From positions 248,001 through 312,000 of the forward strand of contig CAVRHH010000007.1 in NCBI GenBank assembly GCA_963720945.1: a stretch of DNA of 64,000 bases, written 5' to 3'. The notes under the pieces were generated by a model that saw only the letters and a list, made by a program, of their open reading frames with translations, had not been told where the DNA came from and searched no databases. How positions within the stretch are numbered: the stretch's first letter is position 1; every line of letters starts with the position of its first letter. Source of the DNA: Bog-532 sp963720945. Its GTDB lineage: Bacteria; Actinomycetota; Actinomycetes; Streptosporangiales; Streptosporangiaceae. Both the position numbers and the translations under genes were made by a program. Of the stretch, positions 59,111 to 64,000 are shown piece by piece.

Positions 59111-60246
59111 CCGAGCTCCGCTTCGACCGCGGCGGAGACCCGGTCGCGCAGGTCCGGCACCCGGATCTTGTCCAGCAGCTCGCCGAAGAAGCCCTGGATA
59201 ACCAGGCGGCGGGCCAGCTCATAGGGAATGCCGCGGGCCATCAGGTAGAACAGGTGCGTGTCCTCCAGGCGGCCGTTGGCGCTGGCGTGCCCGGCGCCGC
59301 GCACCTCGCCGGTGAGGATCTCCAGGTTCGGCACCGAGTCGGCGCGTGCCCCGTCGGTCAGCACCAGGTTCCGGTTGTACTCGTAGGTGTCCGTACCGGT
59401 GGCGTCCGCGCCGATCAGCACGTCCCCGATCCAGACGCTGTGCGCGCCGTCGCCCTTCAGCGCCCCCTTGTACAGCACGCGGCTGCGGCAGTCGGGCGCC
59501 GTGTGCGCGACGAACAGCCGGTGCTCCAGGTGCTGCCCGGCGTCGGCGAAGTAGAGCCCGTTCAGCTCGGCGTCGCCGCCCCGGCCGGCGTAGGAGACGG
59601 ACGGCACGATCCGGACCACGTCGCCGCCGAAGGAGACGACGGTGTGCGAGATCCGCGCGTCCTTGCCCAGCCGGGCGTGGTGGTGGGACAGGTGCACCGC
59701 GTCATCGGCCCAGTCCTGCAGGCTGATCACGTCGAGGGACGCGCCGTCCGCCACCGACAGCTCAACGTTGTCGGCGTAGGTGGCGCTGCCCTGGTGGTCG
59801 AGGACAAGCGTGGCGCGGGCGTTCGGGCCGATGTCCACCAGCGTGTGCCCGAACGCGGCGCCGTCGGTGCCCTCGCCGCGCACGCTGACGATGGTGGGCC
59901 CGGACGTGACGGTCCCGGCGGGCACGGTGATCACGGTGGCCGCGGCGAACGAGGCGAACGCGCGCGCGCTCACCCGGTCCGCCGGCACGTAGACGGAGCC
60001 GAGCCGCGGGTCGCCGCGTTCCGCCTTGTCCAGCTTGACCTCGGGCGACGGCGTGACCTCCACGCTCCAGCGGCCCTCGGGCAGCGGGTCCGCGCCGTGC
60101 AGGCCGCGCAGGCGGCGCAGCGGCGTGAACCGCCACTCCTCCTCACGGCCGGTCGGCACCGGGAAGTCGGCCGGGTCGTACGAGGCGCGGGAGTGCAGCC
60201 TGGAGACGGGCGCGTCGGATTCGAGCGCCCCTTGAAGCCCTGCCAT
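59107..60246 (-). CDS. sufD: Fe-S assembly protein SufD
   Basis: A 379-aa SufD, a right-handed beta-helix core with helical ends. TGREEEWRFTPLRRL opens the family pattern. The C-terminal block SANGRLEDTHLFYLMARGIP followed by ELARRLVIQGFF matches the SufB/SufD contact. It forms the SufBCD scaffold with its neighbours. Start ATG 60246 overlaps the sufB stop by one base; the longer open frame is within sufB. Confidence 0.93.
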   Translation of the reverse strand: MAGLQGALESDAPVSRLHSRASYDPADFPVPTGREEEWRFTPLRRLRGLHGADPLPEGRWSVEVTPSPEVKLDKAERGDPRLGSVYVPADRVSARAFASFAAATVITVPAGTVTSGPTIVSVRGEGTDGAAFGHTLVDIGPNARATLVLDHQGSATYADNVELSVADGASLDVISLQDWADDAVHLSHHHARLGKDARISHTVVSFGGDVVRIVPSVSYAGRGGDAELNGLYFADAGQHLEHRLFVAHTAPDCRSRVLYKGALKGDGAHSVWIGDVLIGADATGTDTYEYNRNLVLTDGARADSVPNLEILTGEVRGAGHASANGRLEDTHLFYLMARGIPYELARRLVIQGFFGELLDKIRVPDLRDRVSAAVEAELG

Positions 60247-61658
60247 CAGCCGACCGCCCCCTCCATCTGGAGCACGATCAGCCGGTTGAGCTCCAGCGCG
60301 TACTCCATCGGGAGCTCGCGCGCGATCGGCTCGACGAAGCCGCGGACGATGGTGGCCATCGCCTCGTCTTCGGTCATACCCCGGCTCATCAGGTAGAACA
60401 GCTGGTCCTCGGAGATCTTGGAGACCGACGCCTCGTGGCCCATCTCCACGTCGTCCTCGCGCACGTCCACGTACGGGTAGGTGTCCGACCGGCTGATCGC
60501 GTCCACCAGCAGCGCGTCGCACTTGACCGTGGACTTGGAGTGCTCGGCGCCCTCCTGCACGTTGACCAGGCCGCGGTAAGAGGTCCGGCCGCCGCCCCGC
60601 GCCACGGACTTGGACACGATCGTGGACGAGGTGTTCGGCGCGCAGTGCACCATCTTGGCGCCGGCGTCCTGGTGCTGGCCCTCACCCGCGAACGCGACCG
60701 ACAGGGTCTCGCCCTTGGCGTGCTCGCCCATCAGGTAGACCGCCGGGTACTTCATCGTCACCTTGGAGCCGATGTTCCCGTCGATCCACTCCATGGTCGC
60801 GCCCTGCTCGGCGATCGCCCGCTTGGTGACCAGGTTGTAGACGTTGTTCGACCAGTTCTGGATCGTGGTGTACCGGCAGCGCGCGTCCTTCTTCACAATG
60901 ATCTCGACCACCGCGGAGTGCAGCGAGTCGGACTTGTAGATCGGCGCGGTGCAGCCCTCCACGTAGTGCACGTAGGCGCCCTCGTCCACGATGATCAGCG
61001 TCCGCTCGAACTGGCCCATGTTCTCGGTGTTGATCCGGAAGTAGGCCTGCAGCGGGATGTCGACGTGCACGCCCTTCGGCACGTAGATGAACGAGCCACC
61101 GGACCACACGGCCGTGTTCAGCGCGGCGAACTTGTTGTCGCCCGGCGGGATCACCGTGCCGTAGTACTCCTGGAACAGCTCCGGGTGCTCGCGCAGCGCC
61201 GTGTCGGTGTCGAGGAAGATGACGCCCTTCTCCTCGAGGTCCTCACGGATCTTGTGGTAGACGACTTCGCTCTCGTACTGCGCCGCGACGCCCGCGATTA
61301 GCCGCTGCTTCTCCGCCTCGGGGATGCCCAGCCTGTCGTAGGTGTTCTTGATGTCGGCGGGCAGGTCGTCCCAGCTCTCCGCCTGCTTCTCGGTCGACCG
61401 GACGAAGTACTTGATGTTGTCGAAGTCGATGTCGGACAGGTCGGCACCCCACGCCGGCAGCGGCTTGCGCCCGAACATGCGCAGCCCCCTCAGGCGGAGG
61501 TCCAGCATCCACTCGGGCTCGTTCTTCTTGCCCGAGATGTCGCGGACCACGTCCTCGGACAGGCCGCGGCGTGCGGACTCGCCGGCCACGTCGGAGTCGG
61601 CCCAGCCGAACTTGTACGTGCCGAGGTCGTCAAGCCTGTCGTTCGCGGTTGTCGTCAT
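60246..61658 (-). CDS. sufB: Fe-S assembly scaffold SufB
   Basis: A 470-aa SufB. IYVPKGVHVDIPLQAYFRIN, YVHYVEGCTAPIY (the conserved Cys) and VEIIVKKDARCRYTTIQNWS are family hallmarks, as is HEASVSKISEDQLFYLMSRG. First gene of the suf structural operon (sufB-sufD-Rieske-sufC-sufS-sufU-sufT), all minus strand. The start codon has only a distant GAGGG upstream. No intein is present, unlike in some mycobacteria. Confidence 0.95.
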   Translation of the reverse strand: MTTTANDRLDDLGTYKFGWADSDVAGESARRGLSEDVVRDISGKKNEPEWMLDLRLRGLRMFGRKPLPAWGADLSDIDFDNIKYFVRSTEKQAESWDDLPADIKNTYDRLGIPEAEKQRLIAGVAAQYESEVVYHKIREDLEEKGVIFLDTDTALREHPELFQEYYGTVIPPGDNKFAALNTAVWSGGSFIYVPKGVHVDIPLQAYFRINTENMGQFERTLIIVDEGAYVHYVEGCTAPIYKSDSLHSAVVEIIVKKDARCRYTTIQNWSNNVYNLVTKRAIAEQGATMEWIDGNIGSKVTMKYPAVYLMGEHAKGETLSVAFAGEGQHQDAGAKMVHCAPNTSSTIVSKSVARGGGRTSYRGLVNVQEGAEHSKSTVKCDALLVDAISRSDTYPYVDVREDDVEMGHEASVSKISEDQLFYLMSRGMTEDEAMATIVRGFVEPIARELPMEYALELNRLIVLQMEGAVG

Positions 61659-61710
61659 ATGAAGAGGTCCCTCGTTTTGTCAGCGGCTGGTGATAGCTTC
61701 TCCTGCGCCT

Positions 61711-61724
61711 GGCTTTATCAAGCC
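61711..61724 (-). promoter_or_regulatory. Palindrome between sufR and sufB
   Basis: GGCTT-GATA-AAGCC on the coding strand, 53 nt before sufB. A candidate operator for the SufR-like protein, though it does not match any published SufR site I can recall. Confidence 0.35.
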
Positions 61725-61886
61725 GGATCCGCCTCAGGGCATGAGGTGGCAGCGCGGGGAGACTTCTAGGGGTTGCCCGAGTCTGTGAGCCGCGAACCAG
61801 CAGCGTGACCAGGTCACGGCTGGAATCCCGGCCTGTCCAGGGCTTGGAGGATGCCAAATGAAGAGCCCTCCGGAGCTCGCGGCGAT

Positions 61887-62756
61887 TCAACATGGCTGAC
61901 CGCCACGGCATTCCGCGCTTGCCTGAGCGCTTATGCCCTGGCGGTCAGCCAGGGAGCGGCCGGTGACGTGGGTGGTGCAGATGCCGTCGCCGTGCGCGAT
62001 CGTGGCCAGCCGCTGCACGGGCCGGCCCAGCAGCCGGCTGAAGGCCTCGGTCTCCGCCTCGCACAGCTGCGGGAACTCGGCGGCGACGTGCGCCACCGGG
62101 CAGTGATGCTGGCACAGCTGCTCGCCGTCGGCCAGCGGGCCGGCCGCCGGGCCGGGAGCCGCGCACGCCGAGGCGGCGTATCCGTCCGCGGACAGCGCGT
62201 CGGCCAGGGCCCGTACCCGGTCCGCGGGGGCCGCGCTGGCCAGCACCGCCCCGTACCGCCGCTCCAGTTCGGACACCTGGTGGCGGGCGAACTTCTCGAC
62301 CGCGGCCGGGCCGGCCTCGGCGGCCAGGAAGCGGAGCGCGCTGCTGGCCAGGTCGTCGTAGGTGTGCTCGAAGGCGCTGCGGCCGGCGTCGGTGATCGCG
62401 AACAGCCGCGCCGGGCGCCCGCGGCCCCGGCTGGCGTAGGTCCGGGCGGTCCGCGTCTCGATCAGGCCCTCGGCGAGCAGCGTGTCCAGGTGCCGCCGGA
62501 TGGCGGCGGGGGTCAGCCCGAGCCGGCCGCCGATGACCGACGCCGTGGACGGCCCGAGCTCGAGGATCAGCCGGGCCACCCGGGCCCGGGTACCGCGCTC
62601 CGCGCGGGCCTGCGCGGACAGCTCGCCACCCGGCTGCGGCCCGGTGCCCCCGGCGGGGCTCTCCGTGCCGCGCGGACCCGGGCGCACGGAGCCGCGGGCC
62701 ACGGCACCGTGTGCCGCCGCCTTCCGCTCCTGGTCCACTGCCCGCATAATTTTCAT
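61887..62756 (-). CDS. sufR: SufR-like Fe-S sensing repressor
   Basis: A 289-aa regulator. A 45-residue disordered N-terminus is followed by a DeoR/ArsR-type winged helix (GPSTASVIGGRLGLTPAAIR, then RHLDTLLAEGLI), a dimerisation part, and a C-terminal cysteine-rich zone (SACAAPG, LCQHHCPVAHVAAEFPQLCE) that fits a cluster-binding site. In actinobacteria this protein represses the suf operon when holo. It lies 228 bp upstream of sufB on the same strand. ATG 62756 is preferred over 62792. Confidence 0.88.
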   Translation of the reverse strand: MKIMRAVDQERKAAAHGAVARGSVRPGPRGTESPAGGTGPQPGGELSAQARAERGTRARVARLILELGPSTASVIGGRLGLTPAAIRRHLDTLLAEGLIETRTARTYASRGRGRPARLFAITDAGRSAFEHTYDDLASSALRFLAAEAGPAAVEKFARHQVSELERRYGAVLASAAPADRVRALADALSADGYAASACAAPGPAAGPLADGEQLCQHHCPVAHVAAEFPQLCEAETEAFSRLLGRPVQRLATIAHGDGICTTHVTGRSLADRQGISAQASAECRGGQPC

Positions 62757-62909
62757 AACACAAGTATGCCGTAAATAAGTCCGGTCCGGCACAGTTTACC
62801 GAACGGCAATGTGACGTAAATCGCCGGCCCTGGCGCGTCCGGCCGGCGAACCACCCCCGGGACCGTAACGTCATAGGGGTAGCGGCCGATGAGGGAAGAA
62901 CTGGAGATC

Positions 62910-64000
62910 ATGGCGTCACCCCAGCCCGACGTGCCCGACCTGCTGGACGTGCAGGTCCCGGCCGGCACCACGGTGCTCGCGGTCAGCGACTTGCACCTGC
63001 CGCCGCGGCGCACGGAGGTCTCGGCGCGCTCGTGTGAGGTGCTGGCGCGCCGCCTGGCCGCCGAGACCGGCCCGGTCACCGTGGTGCTGGCCGGTGACGT
63101 GCTCGAGCTGCTCGGGTTCCCGCAGGCCACCGCGGCGGAGATCCTGCGCGAGCACGACACCCTGTGTGCCGCGCTGCTCGCCGTGACCCAGCGGGGCGGC
63201 CAGGTCATCTACGCCGCCGGCAACCACGACGGCGATCTGGCCTGGGACCTCAAGACCGCCGACGCGGTACGCGAGATGACCGGGGCCCAGCTCTGCCTGG
63301 CGGCGGACCTGGTGCTGCCCGGCGGCGGCCGGGTCCGGGTCGAGCACGGCCACCAGCTCGACCCGTACAACTGCTTCCACGACCAGCGGAACTGCCTCGA
63401 CACCCCGCTCGGCCATCACATTGTCCGGCAGGTCCTGCCGCGCATCGAGTTCCTGGGCCGGGACTGGCTGGACGGCGCGCACGAGATGGCGGACCCGGCC
63501 GACTTCCCCGCCTTCGTCGGCTCCCGGCTGTTCTACCGCAAGCTGGTCCGGCACGCCTGGTGGCTGATCCTGCTGCCGGTGGCGCTGCTGCTCGCCCTGC
63601 GGGTGTCGGAGCTGTTCGAGCTGCAGTCGCGGTACCCGGACACCACCCGGTGGGTGCACGGCGCCGAAATCCTCGGCTACGGCGCCGTGGCCGACCTGAT
63701 CGTGGTCGCCGTCATCATCGCGATCGTGTCGCGCCGGGCCTGGACGGCGATCAGCGCGCTCGCGCTGGACGAGCGGGGCTACGGGCAGAACCGCGCGGCC
63801 CGGCAGCGCGCCGCGGACCTGACCGGCGACGGCCACCGCGGTTTCCTGTCCGGGCACACGCACCACCCGGAGCTGCGTGACGCCGGTCATGGCTTCTACG
63901 CCAACACCGGCTCGTGCACGACAGTCGTGGAGGCGGCCGCCACCCGCCTCGGCATGCCGCCCGCGTACCTGCGCACCCAGCAGATCACCTGGGTCGAGAT
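62910..64000 (+). CDS. Metallophosphoesterase with membrane segments, partial
   Basis: The frame is open to the window end (363 codons). Calcineurin-type metal motifs appear in order: VSDLHLP (DxH), LAGDVLELLG (GDxxE), AAGNHDGD (GNHD), VEHGHQLD (GH) and FLSGHTHHPE (GHxH). Two hydrophobic segments (about residues 212-230 and 260-284) lie between the last two, so the enzyme is probably membrane-anchored with both halves of the active site on one side. UDP-diacylglucosamine hydrolase-like enzymes have a similar motif order. ATG 62889 is an in-frame alternative start. Divergent from sufR. Confidence 0.85.
   Translation, partial: MASPQPDVPDLLDVQVPAGTTVLAVSDLHLPPRRTEVSARSCEVLARRLAAETGPVTVVLAGDVLELLGFPQATAAEILREHDTLCAALLAVTQRGGQVIYAAGNHDGDLAWDLKTADAVREMTGAQLCLAADLVLPGGGRVRVEHGHQLDPYNCFHDQRNCLDTPLGHHIVRQVLPRIEFLGRDWLDGAHEMADPADFPAFVGSRLFYRKLVRHAWWLILLPVALLLALRVSELFELQSRYPDTTRWVHGAEILGYGAVADLIVVAVIIAIVSRRAWTAISALALDERGYGQNRAARQRAADLTGDGHRGFLSGHTHHPELRDAGHGFYANTGSCTTVVEAAATRLGMPPAYLRTQQITWVE

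Noticed and set aside
1..64000. tRNA, rRNA, CRISPR arrays, insertion sequences, integrase or phage genes
   Set aside because: None seen: no T-arm-like GGTTCGAATCC sequences, no regular short spaced repeats, no transposase or integrase motifs.

Overview
The window is very GC-rich, and every recognisable gene has its closest family relatives in high-GC Actinomycetota. Indicators are an HrdB/SigA-type primary sigma factor with a long acidic N-terminus, the sufR-sufB-sufD-Rieske-sufC-sufS-sufU-sufT cluster, an Rv2578c-type radical SAM protein, split menaquinone genes, many lipoproteins and likely leaderless transcripts. A soil actinomycete fits; genus cannot be fixed from the sequence alone. No rRNA, tRNA, CRISPR array, transposase or phage gene was found.

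Layout. 0-9 kb: the end of an alpha-E/transglutaminase pair, a lipoprotein, a Crp/Fnr regulator, a MarR-MFS efflux operon, an unrecognised gene, a DUF3040 protein, an Rv2578c-type radical SAM protein and a cysteine-dioxygenase-like cupin. 9.4-15 kb: menaquinone genes menF(+), menC-menD(-) and menE(+). 15-16.5 kb: primary sigma factor with a strong terminator. 16.6-20.4 kb: a large glucosidase-type glycoside hydrolase and a 3'-truncated glgX.

20.4-37.6 kb is the unusual part: a loosely packed island of membrane and stress-type genes (DUF1622, sulfatase, DUF1269, two-TM K+ channel type, DUF2252, FUSC, small proteins, a coiled-coil-like lipoprotein) flanked by two MalT/LAL-type LuxR regulators. 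Two operator-like motifs recur there. Motif I (minus-strand reading: CACCTAGGTG, 12-13 nt spacer, GGTGATGACRRGTCACC) precedes at least four minus-strand genes, with a half copy before a fifth. Motif II (TCACCC-N5-GGGTGA and variants) lies upstream of one LuxR regulator, the sulfatase and other members. The island is also full of decayed second copies of its own genes: a lipoprotein, a membrane protein (N- and C-terminal pieces 1.5 kb apart), a LAL C-terminus, a small protein, and a scrap that looks like a sulfatase-maturing radical SAM enzyme. It looks like a co-regulated module growing and decaying by local duplication.

37.9-56 kb: a truncated YrhK-like gene, fdhD, a divergent TetR/methyltransferase pair with two palindromes over the promoter, an SMP-30 lactonase-like gene, a sulfonate/nitrate-type ABC importer with direct repeats upstream, a lipoprotein, a sulfotransferase, an ABC exporter, an enoyl-CoA hydratase, a small HTH protein, an ABC-F ATPase, a 5' remnant resembling a Vms1-like release factor, SseB, two more methyltransferases and an internally duplicated winged-helix-like protein. 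55.8-62.8 kb: the SUF Fe-S assembly cluster under a SufR-like repressor. The window ends inside a membrane-anchored metallophosphoesterase gene.

At least seven genes have a TANNNT -10 element 6-8 nt before the start codon and no Shine-Dalgarno sequence, so leaderless translation appears common here.
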